Of a stretch of DNA of 64,000 bases, positions 37,015 through 50,263 are shown one piece after another. The stretch's first letter is position 1. Each line of letters begins with the position of its first letter. This stretch comes from Mactra quadrangularis (Eukaryota > Mollusca > Bivalvia > Venerida > Mactridae), in assembly GCA_025267735.1 (NCBI GenBank), contig CM046304.1:9796001-9860000 (forward strand), read 5' to 3'. Made by a program: the position numbers and the translations under genes. The notes beneath the pieces are model-generated. The model saw only the letters and a program-made list of their open reading frames with translations, was not told the origin of the DNA and ran no database searches.

Positions 37015-39679
37015 GATTTGTCATTTTTTAGCAATACAATTAAACATAAAAAGTATATGTAAAAGTATATATACAAAGATATGAAGTACATTTAGTAAGC
37101 AGAGAAGAAGTGTATCGTAAATTGCTTAATTTAAAAGAGGTGAAAGATACAGGTAAATAAAATTCAAGTTTTGTTGTTTTTTGCTATTTAATTATTGTTT
37201 GAATTCACTTCTTATGGACCAATGGTAAATTATGATTTAAAATATGTTTTCTTAATTCTCTAAGTTAAGCACATACTAGTAACAAATTGTGTTCTTATTC
37301 AGATAGATTCCTGCTACAGTTTAAACATATACATTGGGGGCGTTATTATTTTGCCCTTTTTTAATTGTTAGAGTGTGAGACGAAATACAGAATTTACTGC
37401 ACGCTATTCCAAATTAGTTTTTTATTGTTGAGATAAGGTGCGAGAATAAAATCAAGTTTAAAATTACAATAAGCTTCAAGCTTGTGATGTTATTGATGTT
37501 CGCCTACCAACTTAGTTAAAGATATCTATTTTTGTTTTGTTTTTATAATTTGTAAAATATCAAATATATGACATTCCAGTGTGATCTAATATCAATTTAA
37601 ACTGACATGCATAATTACTGGTATAAGTAATTCTGTAATTCAGAGAAAGATGTCAAGACATAAGTTATGTGATTCATTTTTAGCTTACTTTTATCGTTAT
37701 CTAAATTGTGTAAACATGTTTGTAAAACTTGACACTCTTACAGCTGCCTTTGTAAGTGATACCAAAACTGATCTTGCAAATTATTAATGTTAGCAATTGT
37801 ATTCATCATTAAAATTCCCATTCTGTACAAGAATCAGTTAAATGTTACATTGGAGAACTATTGTATCCGGTGACGACGATAATACATAATTTGGATTTTT
37901 TCATTCACCTTTACACGTTCTTTATGCATCTTGTTTATTATGCCATGTTTGCCTCAGATTATTACAGTATCATATTAATATATTTATTTATGACAAAAAA
38001 GATTAACTAGATTTTATTAATGATGAACAAACACATTTGAGAAAAAACATTTTAATTTAAGATATGACTGTTAACAAGTGATAGCCTATAATCCGTTTTA
38101 CTTAAATAAGAAAGTTTGAATTATTCCACGGTGACTGATGCGACTCATTTAAATACGGTGGCAGCGTCGACTCAGCAAGCAGGCGTTATTAAACCGCTTA
38201 AACTATTCGTTTGCTTCACCAAAGTTTAAAACATACAATCTTCAAGATTGTTAGATCTCACGAAACCACTGTGCAAGTAGTTATGTTTTGACAGTTGAGA
38301 AAAACGAACTATACTGAAACAGATATTACAGAAAGTTTGTTGTGACAGATTTCAAGTTAGGAACATAATAAAATTACTTTTGTTCTATTACTTCAAGCGT
38401 GAAGCATCAATATTCATATAAATAAGCTAAACCACATTTTACATATTATATGTGAACATACTAAATAAAAGATCAATGTGTCAGCCTATAACATAACACA
38501 TTAGACCACTTGAAATGTTTCTTCTTTCGATATATCAGTCATTTCCACGTACGAGCTTGTGTGGCTTTTGTCGCGACAAATGATAATCATACTGCGTATT
38601 TCCTATTGATATAGACGAGTTTAAATAACATGTTTACAGTTTACATTTGAATCTTGTCATTGTTTTCAAGCAATTGAAAGGATTCGTCTTAATGAAACAT
38701 GCACAGAATTCATTTAGAGATATTGAGAAAGTGCCCGGTTTTCAAATATCATAATATCAAAGAAGATGAAATTAACAAGTAAATGTATTTCTACAATATA
38801 TACAAGTGTAAATTTAGTATTTTCCTACTTTTAGTACTTTTACTATATGTACAGTGTTTTTAATAATATTGTCGAAAACAACGATTGCTGTTGCAAAATC
38901 TAACAATAAATGCTAAAGTTTATTTTCTTCCCGAATTTCACTTACCAAATTCAAGGAGTCAATAGCGTTTCATATATTTAGGTGTTCTAGTTTTCTGCTG
39001 AAAGTCTAGAAATGATATAACATATATAGAAAACTCTAAACTGATTCGTTGTACTAAAAGTCTGTCATATTAACCAGTTGATACATATCATTTGTTACGT
39101 ATTTCTATGAACTTTTAAATAGCTGTCTATTCTAAACCAAGGGTTTTACAAACATATAATAGAGTTCTACTGAAGACGATTCAACAGCTGAAAATCTCTG
39201 GCGTAAAAAATTCCACTCAATAATTTAATCAGATATTCACAACACGTGTCATAGAGAGGTATTGAGGGAATTTTATATAAACAGAACAATAATCCATTTA
39301 TTAGACACTTGTCAATGTTTGATTAAGATTGCTGTGAAAGGTTTATGTGAGAATTTTACTTGAATCAATAAACTCAACAATATTATAGGAATGAACATTC
39401 TAGCATTATATTTATTTGTTATGTATATCATCATGTCACAGTGTAGGCATATACACCGCTATGAATCTGTGTATAAATCTGTATATACACCTGTATTAGG
39501 AAATGTGTGAGAAAACTTTAGAATTTAAAAAGCCAATTCTTTTAATAAAACTGTTAAATCATTTAAAAATAACACCGAATGGTTCTAACCTGCTCCGGGT
39601 ATTCATTTACAATATAATATTGTGTCGCTAAAAAGTATATACAAAGTATGCACTCACACGTTGATCAGTAACCAAACAA

Positions 39680-40110
39680 GAGGGCTATGATAGTCCTTAA
39701 TCGCTCACCTGAGTTAAGTTGGTTTGGTAAAGAAATTGTAACTGTTGGTGATCATGGGGCAAATGTTTATACAAAGAAAGAACTAAAGCACAAAAATAGA
39801 GGAAACGTTTTCTATTCAGGGAAGGGTAATCGTGACAAATATTCTTAGATTTCATGGGTGTCGGCTGAACTATGTATTCTCTATAGTGTTAACATGGGTT
39901 CGGCTTTATCTGACCTAGTGACCTATTTTTTATTCACTATTACCTATTATCAATCTCCTAGATTTCATTGAGAGTTACAGTATGATCAAGTTTCATTGAC
40001 ATTGGTTCACAAATGTGAAATTGTTCACGGACGACTGACGACTGACGACGGATGGACTGACAATGGACAAACGTCGACCACAAAAGCTAACTCATTTATT
40101 TAGTGTATTT
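39680..40110 (+). repeat. Dispersed bivalve-type repeat
   Basis: It begins near ACAAGAGGGCTATGATAG, continues TCGCTCACCTGAGT, and ends with GACGACTGACGACTGACGAC, GGACAAACGTCGACCACAAA and AGCTAACTCA. I associate this order of phrases with a common interspersed repeat of bivalve genomes, from memory. Shorter fragments with TCGCTCACCTGAGT occur near 10929 in unit A, and weaker ones near 22591 and 52947. No ORF. Confidence 0.5.
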
Positions 40111-41340
40111 GTTTTAAAAAAGGTCGTTCATATCTTTCGTTTCTGATTTCTTGTCATAAGAGAAAACTTTACTAGCCTAAGATAATAAAAACTATAAGAA
40201 AATTAAATGTACTTTGGTTCTTTTATGTAAGTGTTAAACTTAGATAGTATTTAGATATAAAATAATTTGCTATAAGACGCAAACTGTATACTAGTGTTTT
40301 GATCTTGTACATTATCATACATTCAAGACAACATGAAAACTGTAGAGGGAAATTTATTATCCTGTGAAATAACTTCGAGATATTTATATCATACGTGGGC
40401 TAACTTCTATTCTATATTATTTATGATGTACTTGTCGTTGTCATTAACTCAGGGAAGATGTCAGATATTGTTGAACTATCTAGACGTTACTTCTACCTGT
40501 TACATATTAATTTTTGTCATGCGTCTCCAAATTGATTGAAATCGTATTTTGATTTTTTCATACAATCCTTTGCTAGTGTTTTTATCAACAAGACAGGCAA
40601 TTTAGTCAGGCAATAATAGATGTATGATCATCACAAAAAAAATGTTCGTTGCTCACTAAAGTGTAGGTTGTTAATATAAGAATAATGAGATAATGTATTG
40701 TATCTTCTGTCTTTTAGTGTAACAAATTTATATGATTAGTTAAGTTAGTTATTTAGGTGTGTGTTAATATACATAACATTAATGAGTATTTATATAATAT
40801 AGGTTTGGTTGTTTGTTGGTATATTTGTCAACTTATTACAAAAGTTAAGAGAAGAAAAGGGAGATAATACAGTGCATTTTAAAATAATACTTTAATTCAT
40901 ATCGTGTATGTTGAATGTGGTCAGGATCTATACTGAACTGTTGTAAACATGATTGGAATTTCTTCCGGAAATTTTGTTTTGTTATTTTACAACAATTGAA
41001 TAAACTTTAATGTAACCATTCATATTTACTAAACAGAGCAAATTACATGTTACCAAGAAATGTTACAGGGATACTTCGGTATATTTAAACAATACTCTAT
41101 TCCGTAAAACCAACTTTGATGTATGCTAAATTTGACATCTACAGACTACATACTGTATAATGAGATCTTTACATCCCTCTTGCATTTACACAAATTATTG
41201 GGAACAATGCAGCCATATTTCGCAAAGCATGTTTATGTTTTGCTATCGTATGTATCCTCACTATGCCTTTAAGTGATACAGCTTATGTTATTTACTAGAT
41301 TTAAACACTGTGTCCATGATTTTAGTAAACAAACAAATAT
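40111..41340. other. Non-unit DNA inside C, right part
   Basis: It replaces the unit's middle third. AT-rich, with one short ORF (40333-40539) that I do not support. Unit homology returns near 41340 at AACAAAACACTACATGTGAG. Confidence 0.4.
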
Positions 41341-41789
41341 ACAAAATAACACTTGCTCACACACCTGCAATACAATTCCTATCTCAACAAAACACTACAT
41401 GTGAGATATATATTATACCTGAAAACAGCTGTTTTATCTAATTAATCAAAGAAATTGGTCGTGTAGAAGCCAAAATAGTATTTGACATTTGTATTAATGT
41501 TACATTGATGATCTTATTATGTTACATTAACTGTAATTGTCAACTAACCAGAAGAAATGTTAGTAGAGTAGCAGTTAAACATAATTAATGTATAAAAACA
41601 TAATTCCGACACATTTCGATTGACTTAGAGACGTCGACATCTATTAGGCTATAAGAGTAAAATCTAATTTAGTAAATCACTTGTCAATAATATGACTTAA
41701 ACAAAATGGTAATAATGTATGACATTAACTGTACTACTGTGTAAGTTAAACCTAAAGTTAGTATCACTTTATGTACATGTTAATACTTG

Positions 41790-42395
41790 CTCATTAATTG
41801 TTTATATTTTTGTCCCAATACATATATACCAGTAGGTGGTGGCTTTTAATAAGCATTACCTGATTTATTTTACGTACATACATAATTAATACTCGCAAAT
41901 GAAGGCATTGCGTAAAAAGAAAAGATATCAAAATCATATTTTCTTAATGCAATAGTTGTTACAGCAAATTTAGATATTTATAAAACTGTCACGTGGCACC
42001 CGGAGAGTTTCAAAGATGACTTTGTCACGTTGATACCCAATCTCTACGCAGATGGAGACTGTGAGATACTGTCAATTTATTCAACAGATTTTGGCCCAAA
42101 ACAAGCGAAAAGCAAAACTAAGTTTTAACTATTTCTAAGACATGAATCTGTCAGAAGTAAAACCAACATAAAATTATATGGAAACATTTGACAGTTATTT
42201 AGAAAAGCATTAGAAAATAGTTTTTAGTGCTTTTAAGTAACAATTGTCACTTACGAGACTACATTACCTGTATTCCAATCTTCTCTTTTGATAACTAATA
42301 TTGTTTGTTTAGAAATATTTAGTTATTTTTCTCTCAATTGAAGTCCTATATTATGAGAGTTTTATAAAAGTGATATTGAATGCTAATCAGGGTAA
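41790..42395. other. Diverged interval at unit end, C
   Basis: This corresponds in position to A 13260-14210 but lacks the coiled-coil pseudogene. Only a short stretch (near 41925-41980, ATGCAATAGTTGTTACAGC) still aligns. Either the pseudogene-bearing DNA inserted in the lineage of A, B and D, or C lost it. Confidence 0.4.
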
Positions 42396-45300
42396 GTCTA
42401 ATAAACAGTAAATGGAACAGTAAGTAATTACATGTGAAAAAGACAACAAATGACCAATGATATTGTCAGAAAAGGAAAAACATCATCTGCTGTTAAAGAT
42501 ATAACACCTTCATACAGGACAGGATCAGACAAACACACTGACAATTTTTATTTGTTGAAACGTTTGTAGTTCATCAACGAGCATTATAATACATATAGTT
42601 TTGTAACTAAAGACAATGTGTGAAGTTAGAAATAATAAAGACATATTTATGATCTATTATCGTGGTTACTTTAGAATGCCAACAGTTAGTTATTAACATT
42701 TACAAAACAATATTCTGATATTAAGTATCGCAGCAAGTAATAACATCTTTTATGAGGTGATCTGTTATCGTGGGAACTTCAGAATGCAGGCAGTTATTTA
42801 CATTTAAAAACAAGCAAGAAATAATATGTTTTATGAGGTGTATGGAATTCTACCTTATTTGGTTTTATTGGACTTTACAGCGCTACCAACTACGTTACTT
42901 ACCCGGGTTACGCTACATATAACAAAGTAAGTACGTGAAACAATACATTATGACGATGAAGTAGGAGTCCAAGTATCGTTTTTCAATCATTTAATTTATC
43001 GTTTTTATTTAGATGAAAATAATGTGTAATAATGAATGAATTAACATTATACACAACATCAGTACTGGTATGTCATTTTCTGAATCAGATACAAAATCAT
43101 ATTTTAATAAAGTGAAAATCACTACCCTGTACTTGCTAGATATCATCTTCAACATAAAGATCAACACGAGTTGCTTCGTTGTGATTTTCGGTTATATGCT
43201 ATATTATAGTGAATATATTCTGTGTTTTACTTGCCCAGTTATGACGATGAATGTCGCCTAGTTGTTCGAGCATTAAATACTTTCATGCATATCTATGAGA
43301 TTTCTTTTCTTGCAGACATCAATACTGAAGACAACATACATAGTACAACAGAGAGTTATTCTACCACATTCTCCAAGAGCCATGCTATCATTTGTATGTC
43401 TAGATAAACAAATGTATTTTTTCAAAAATTGGCGTGAGTATGGCTGTAATCGAATCCCCAAATTTCGCTTCCGTAACAAAGATCACGGGTTTACGTTAAG
43501 CATTCATTTGTAACAAGTACAGTTGTTAATAACAATTATAAAGTCATTATCATTTCTTGTTTTCATAGAACAAGTGGATAGTGAATCCTGTTCGTCTGTA
43601 TAAGTGGAACTTTCCTAACTTTGCTAGTATTCCCTTAACAGAAGATACATAATTATCATTATAGATCGTTAGAACGCTTCTATTACTTATACAAACATCC
43701 ATTTAGGACTACTATGTAATTTTCTAGAAGTCATTTCGAATCTCTTTGAACTACAATAAGCAGAACAAAATACTGTAATGGGAAATTCTCTCATTTCCTA
43801 ATGGTGTCATTTAGAGATTAGTTCTGTCTACACACAATCATTGGTTAGTAAACGAACGGTTGATATTTTTCGTTCTTTAGAATCTCCACTTGAGAATTTC
43901 TATTTTTTAATCCTGACATCTTATTTTGCTTAAATTTTACTGCAAATGATCATTATAGCAGAAAATGAATTACAATTTGAATTACACACACAGACAACCA
44001 GCTACCATCAATTTGTCGTAACCCAGATTCCCTATAGGAAACATAATGCCTGTCTAGATTTAGATGAAATATTGTTTCACACACACTACAAGAAATGTTT
44101 ATTACTGATTTATATGGCTATAAGTCAATCTTTACTGTCTATGGTGTAATTTTATAAAATCTAAGACAAATACAAGAAAACAGACGGTTTCAGACAAGAC
44201 TGTACTCCAACTTATGATTTAATGACGTTATAAAATATTTACTGGTTTGTAAATGTTACAATGTATGTTTGTATTAAAAAACATAAATATTTTACTTAAT
44301 ACCACATGATGCCCACTAAATATTGAAACAACAGAGAAATGGTAAGAAGTTTTTGTCCTTTTTATCCTATTCCTGATATTGGTGTGCATGTCATAGCAAA
44401 TGGACGTATGCTGTGATAAAATATATTCCGTGTATGTGGTATTTTGCTACGTGTACATTATGTCATATAGACTATTATTATCATTAATAAGAAATTTTGT
44501 TCATTAAGCAGTTTCGACGTAAAAATAAATGATCTAACAGGGGAAGTATTTATACCAACCGAGAAACCAAGGATTACAGCGACATTAGGTAAAAGTAGGG
44601 TTTCGATGGTGAAATAATTCTGAATCAGATAACTTTATATTACGTTCTATAGGTGTCATAATTGGTGGATATCAGCCGTTTGTACTCCTGATAACTTAAT
44701 TGGCAATCATGTACCTAAATTGTTGAAGTAACAACTAAATCTGATGTAGCGTTAACAGATCCCCACAGAAACTTTAATCTATGTCAAACACTGTATGGTT
44801 TCTTATCAGACTACTTGTGATCGGATTAATCAGACATTAAAAAATGTCTTTTTCCTGTATGAATTAATATAAAGATGATTAGGATTTTAACAGTTTACTC
44901 ATTTCCTCTAAGCACAGTTGTATGTTGTATGAAGTCTAACAAGATGGCTGTCGTAAATAACCCAATAAAACAATGACGTTGTACGATTTGTTTCCAAAAT
45001 ACTTTGAGGTAATATAATTACGAAGAAAATAAAGTTTGCGTGAACTAACCTATTTGTGAAATATTTCAAATAGTCTTACAATATCTAAGAATATATATTG
45101 TATAAATACAAGTAATCTAAAATATTTCCTAGACATCGATATGTTTCTCTATTAAGCGGAAGAAAGGCATACGATGTTTATTTAAAAGTTTTAAAGTAAT
45201 TCATGTAGAGAATTATAATTTATATTTTGATTCACAACAATCCATTTATAATATATTTTTGTGAATAATAAAAACTTCTTTTTTAATATGATTCAATGTC

Positions 45301-45461
45301 TGATGTTTTGTGCAGACAATTTAAAAGTACCTGTAGCTCTATAAAAAAAATGCAGATTTAAGTATAGACTAACTTCATTTTGTTCCACAAAACTTTCTTT
45401 TTGCTCCGACAGCATTTTATTTAAGGGTCATCTCATCATAAACGATTCAATTAAAATGTGT

Positions 45462-45637
45462 AAACGCCCGGCTGGCACAGTTGGTAGCTTGCAAAACTAC
45501 TAATTAAGGGGTCGTGGGCAGGTCGGACATACTTTCGTGGAGTTTGGTCATGAAAATAATTTGCACGGCCTTCCTTCATACTACCATTGAAGGCAGTTGT
45601 CAGACCCAGACGAATTATGTGCTTAGTTACCGTTAAC
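45462..45637 (+). mobile_element. tRNA-derived SINE, unit D copy
   Basis: Same insertion as 6078-6250 and nearly identical to it, with the A box TGGCACAGTTGG and the end GTGCTTAGTTACCGTTAAC. Confidence 0.58.
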
Positions 45638-46198
45638 AACTTAATTCAGAGAACAAAATTAGAATAAATTAGCAAAATAAGGATACTGTCCTTCCTTTTA
45701 TTAACAATGACTAGTTTAGGTTCTGAAATATATCACGTTAAATTCACTTAGAACCTTCAAAGTCAATGGAGTCAAAACTAAAGATTGTTGTTGTTGTGTT
45801 CTAAGTTTTAAGAACCCGTTAGATCAATACTAAAATACGTCTTTTAAAGCTTAACATGATTATATAAGGGATGTATTAATTTGTGGATCTCAAACAATTT
45901 TAACTATTATTATATGTTATTTTACTTATTTATTTTTTTGTTCTGAACATTGTGGTGGCCGGGTGGGTTAATAACATGTACCATTGTATCATTGTTAATA
46001 TATGCACATGTCACTGTAATGTAATAAAATTCTACCTTTATAAAACATTGTTGTCACAAATGTCTTGGCAAATGGCCAATCATCAATACAATATTATTTT
46101 TATGAGATCTTTAAATGCTTTTACAATCGTTTAAATGCCATTAATAAAAGGCAATGATAGCATTCTTATGCATTTATGGCACAGTTTAACAATTTATT

Positions 46199-47640
46199 CC
46201 CAGCAGGCACACGACGTTGATTCAACGTTGTTACAACGTTGAAAATGAGACAGTACGTTGATCAACTAATTTTAAACCACAAATAAATATTTTATCATCG
46301 GATGTTGATAACCGACGTTGAAACAACGTTGATAATGGTTGTAGATCTAGTATATTTTAAATTGTTTTCTTATTTCTTTATAATATTGCGATTATTTAGA
46401 TGGTATATTATCTTCACCTCTGAGTATGCCCAAAATATTTTCTATTGACTATGAAATATAGAAACTGTTACTCTCTCACTATTTTGAATATTCTCTAACG
46501 AATATTCTAGAAAGTGCTTTTCGCGCGTTTAGAAACTGCGCATGCGTGACGCATTCAGAAACGCGCAGTGCTGACCTCGACTTTCTAAAGCGCTGACGCA
46601 GATCTAGTCTAGAAAACATTAGTTTGAAGGTATGTACAACGATATTATACTAACATACTATACTTGTCATTGTTCCGTTTATAGATATCATTTGTTTTTA
46701 ACACCCACGACTGGTTTAAGAGTTGAAAATCATGTGTGTGTTCAAGAAAGCCTTGTCGGCGCCATTTCGTCCCGATGTCATTCGACCCAATAGGCCAAAT
46801 TGCACGGAGACGATTCGACCCCACGCCGATTTAACCTTGGCGTATTTTGTAGAACAGACTGTTAGTGTGTAATTAAAATGAAGTGATCGCTGTTTTCTGT
46901 CCAAATATTAAGGGCTAAGAGTGAAGAAAATCAAACTGCAGCGAACCAGTATTATATTTGCATCATCTGTGTGCTAAGTTCTTTTTGTTTTCTTATGATT
47001 CATATTTTTTATTTCAGAGTCAGTTTTACAGAATCACTAAGGAGCCACGAAGTGCAAAGTCAATGGAACCATAATGAAGTTTTTAAAATATGCCCCAGAA
47101 AGGCCTGGAGGTGGGGGCAGAAGAGACCAAGCTTAATATTTGTTACATATAGTTTTATACATAATAGTTTTGCTAATTTGTATGGGTTAATGACCCATTC
47201 TCATTGACATAGTGATTAAATTGTAAAATTATTGGATCTTTTCTCATGTTTTTATTTGTCCATGTTATACAGTTTTTCAGTCGGCAGATATCTAGATCAA
47301 ATATATATCTAGATCAAACTCTGAAAAAGGGCTAAATACAGCTTATATTCAACCTCCTTCAACTATAGTTCAACTAAAACCAACCTTAGATCAACGTGGA
47401 ATCGGCTATAAATCACCCTAATAACAACCAATTATCAACCAGATTTCAACCATCCTCTAACCTAATGAGCGTTGAAGTAACGTTGAATTAACCTTGTATC
47501 AACGTTGAACACAACGTTGAATCAACGTTGATATTTCAACGTTGGCACAACTTTCAAATCCTAAAATAAATCCAACATAAAAACAACGTTGTGGTTCAAC
47601 GTTGAAACAACGTTGTTTCAACGTCAGTTTGCCTGCTGGG
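46199..47640. mobile_element. DNA transposon with CAACGTTG-rich termini, 1442 bp
   Basis: Termini CCCAGCAGGC and GCCTGCTGGG are perfect inverted repeats, extending to about 45 bp of imperfect repeat. Ten perfect CAACGTTG palindromes crowd the two ends (three left, seven right). Unit A near 6820 provides the empty site AATTTATTCCTATTGC. The filled site has TT on each side, implying a 2-bp duplication of TT. There is no transposase ORF, so the element is non-autonomous. The interior has a GC-rich island (46515-46610) and a stretch with no other clear content. The superfamily is not certain; a 2-bp duplication excludes hAT, and TT is not the TA of Tc1. Confidence 0.85.
46515..46610. promoter_or_regulatory. 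GC-rich island with NRF-1-like site
   Basis: Within very AT-rich DNA this interval has CGCGCG, CTGCGCATGCGTGACGC and CGCGCAG. GCGCATGCG matches the core of the NRF-1 palindrome found in animal promoters. It sits inside the transposon upstream of 46630. Promoter activity is a guess from motif content. Confidence 0.3.
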
Positions 47641-50263
47641 TTCCTATTGCTTAAAGTAATAGGAGACCATTTGCTTTAGTAAATCATTTTTAACATAACA
47701 TACTTGTTTTGCATTAGATGTCAGTAACATTTTAGCAATAAAATTAAGCATAATAACATGTAAGTACAAACAAATACACAAAGACATGAAATGCATTTAG
47801 TTAGTACAGAAGTAGCGTTTCCATTATTGCTTAATTAAAAATGTGAAAAATACAAATACATAATGCGTTTTTGTTGTTTTCGATAATTCAATAATTTTGA
47901 ATTTATTTGTATTGGACAAGTTGCAAAATATAATTCAAAATAAGTTTTTTACTTCTCTAAGTTAAGTACATACTAGATAGAAATATATACCGTATTCAGG
48001 TATACTCATGTAAAAGTTCATCTATGTTTTTTCTAGGAGTTTTTTTATAGCTTTTCTTAAATTGTTAGAGTAGGAGAAGAAAAACCGAGTTTAGTGCACA
48101 TTATTCGAAATTTGTTTTTTATATTGTTAAGACAACGTTGGAGAATAAAATCATGTTTACAGTAAGTTTCGAACTTTGTGGTGTTGTTGATGTTGGCATA
48201 CCAACTTAGTTAAAAAATATCCAATATTCAGTTTTTTATCATTTGATTCAGTGTTTATATTTTGATATTCTAGTGTCAATTGCATAGATTCGTTATCTAA
48301 ATAGTGTAAACATAATTGAAATTTAAGGATACTCTCTGAGCTGACTTTTTAAGTGATGCTAAAAACGGACTTGCAAATTATTAATATAAGCAAATGAATT
48401 TATCATTAAAATTCTCAATCTCTGTACCAGACAAAAGTCAGTAACAAGTTGCCTCGAAAAAAATATTATATTTATATATGACATTGGCGGTGACGATGAT
48501 TATACATTAGTAAGATTATTCATTCACGTTTATAAGTTTTTTATATCTTGTTAATTATGTCATGTTTGTCTTTTATTATAACAGTGTTATATCTTTATAT
48601 GTATCAAGTATTTGCACCATTATGACAAAAAGTATTTAACTACATATATTTGATGATGAAAAAACATACTTTAAAAAACTAGTTTAATTAGTCCGTTTTT
48701 CTTAAATAACAAAGTTTGAATAATTGGATGAAAATACTGTGTGGCTGGTTTTGTATACCTCATTCTTTATTTGTATAACTTCATCTTGAAAGCTAGAATA
48801 AACAAACACTTTTGACCAGTTGAATTCTTTATAATTCAATTTTATACGTTTGAATTCTTTGTCCTAGGTAAGTATGTATTCACACTTGTTACTGCTTTTG
48901 TATTTGTAAAAAGAGTCATATATAATATTATGATAAATAAATAACTCGTCCTTCCATATGGTTTTGTCAACCGTTTTATTCCACATACAATTTGATCAAG
49001 CTGCGTCAACGGCAATATGATATATAGTTTAGACAATCTGGTTAGATTCCAGTAGTTAAAACATAAATATGGTAAATTTTAATTCAAGTAAGAAACATAA
49101 TAAAACATGATTTTTATTCTATTACTTTAAGCATGAAACTTCATTATTCATGTACATAAGCTAAAACAAATTTGAGATATATGTGGAAAGACTGAAATCA
49201 ATGCGTCAGCCTACAAAATGACACCTTAGACCACTTGAAATGTTTCATCTTTCGATATAACAGACATTTCTATGTACGAGCTTGTGTTGCTTTTGTCGCG
49301 ACATATGATAATCATACTGCGTATTTCCTATTGATATCGGCGAGTTCAAATGTTAACATGTTTACAGTTTACATTTGAATCTTGTCAATGTTTTCAACCA
49401 ATTGAAAGGATTCGTCTTAATAAAACATGCACAAAATTCATTCAGAGATATTGAGAAAGTGTGCGGTTTTCAAATCTAATAAAATCAAAGAAGATGAAGT
49501 TAACAAATAAATGTGTTTCTACAATATATACAAGTGTAAATTTAGTATTTTCCTACTTTTAGTACTTTTACTATATGTACAGTGTTTTAATAATATTGTT
49601 GAAAACAACCATTACAGTCGCCAAATCAAAAACATGAGCTAAAAATTATTTTCTTCCCGATTTTCACTTACCAAATTAAAGGAATCAATAGCTTTTCATA
49701 TATTTAGGTGTTCTAGTTTTCTGTTGAAAGTCTAGAAATGATAACATATATATAAACAACATTACACAGATTCGTTGTTTTTTAAACTCCATTATAATAA
49801 GCATTGGATACATATCATTTGTTACATATTTCTATGAACTTTTAAATAGCTGTCTAATCTAAACCAAGGGTTTTACAAACATAAAATAGAGTTCTACTGG
49901 AGACGATTCAACTGTTGAAAATCTCTAGTTATATTTCCACTCAATAGTTTAATCAGATATTCACAACACTTGACGTAGAGAGAACAACAATCCATTTATT
50001 AGACACTTGTCAATGTTTGATTAAGATTGCAGTGGATAGTTTATGGGAGACATTTTATTGGAATCAATAAGCTGAACAATATAAGAGGAATGAACATTCT
50101 AGCAGTATATTTATTTGGTTATGTTTCATCATGTCACAGTGTAAGCATATACGTAGCTATACATCTGTGTATACATCTGTATTAGAAATGTGCAAAAGAA
50201 ATTAGATTCCTTTATTGAAACTGTTAAATTATTTAAATTACACCTTATGAATAAAGCAATGTA

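Larger units (their letters stand above)
26203..42997. repeat. Tandem unit C, rearranged (about 16.8 kb)
   Basis: Homology to the unit runs 26203-29205 (near-identical to B), resumes 37015-39590 (matching A about 6905-8960, with divergence), then 41340-41790 and about 42395-42997 (unit end). The rest is non-homologous or shuffled. The conserved 300-bp core, the coiled-coil pseudogene and the B-type middle section are all missing. C is therefore the most altered visible copy. Confidence 0.85.

Noticed and set aside
40333..40539. Hydrophobic 68-codon ORF
   Set aside because: No family resemblance; hydrophobic chance ORFs are common in T-rich DNA.
46971..47207. Possible exon in the CAACGTTG transposon (acceptor-like TTTATTTCAG before 47019)
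   Set aside because: Only a short reading frame follows, with no recognisable domain; the acceptor-like site alone is not enough.
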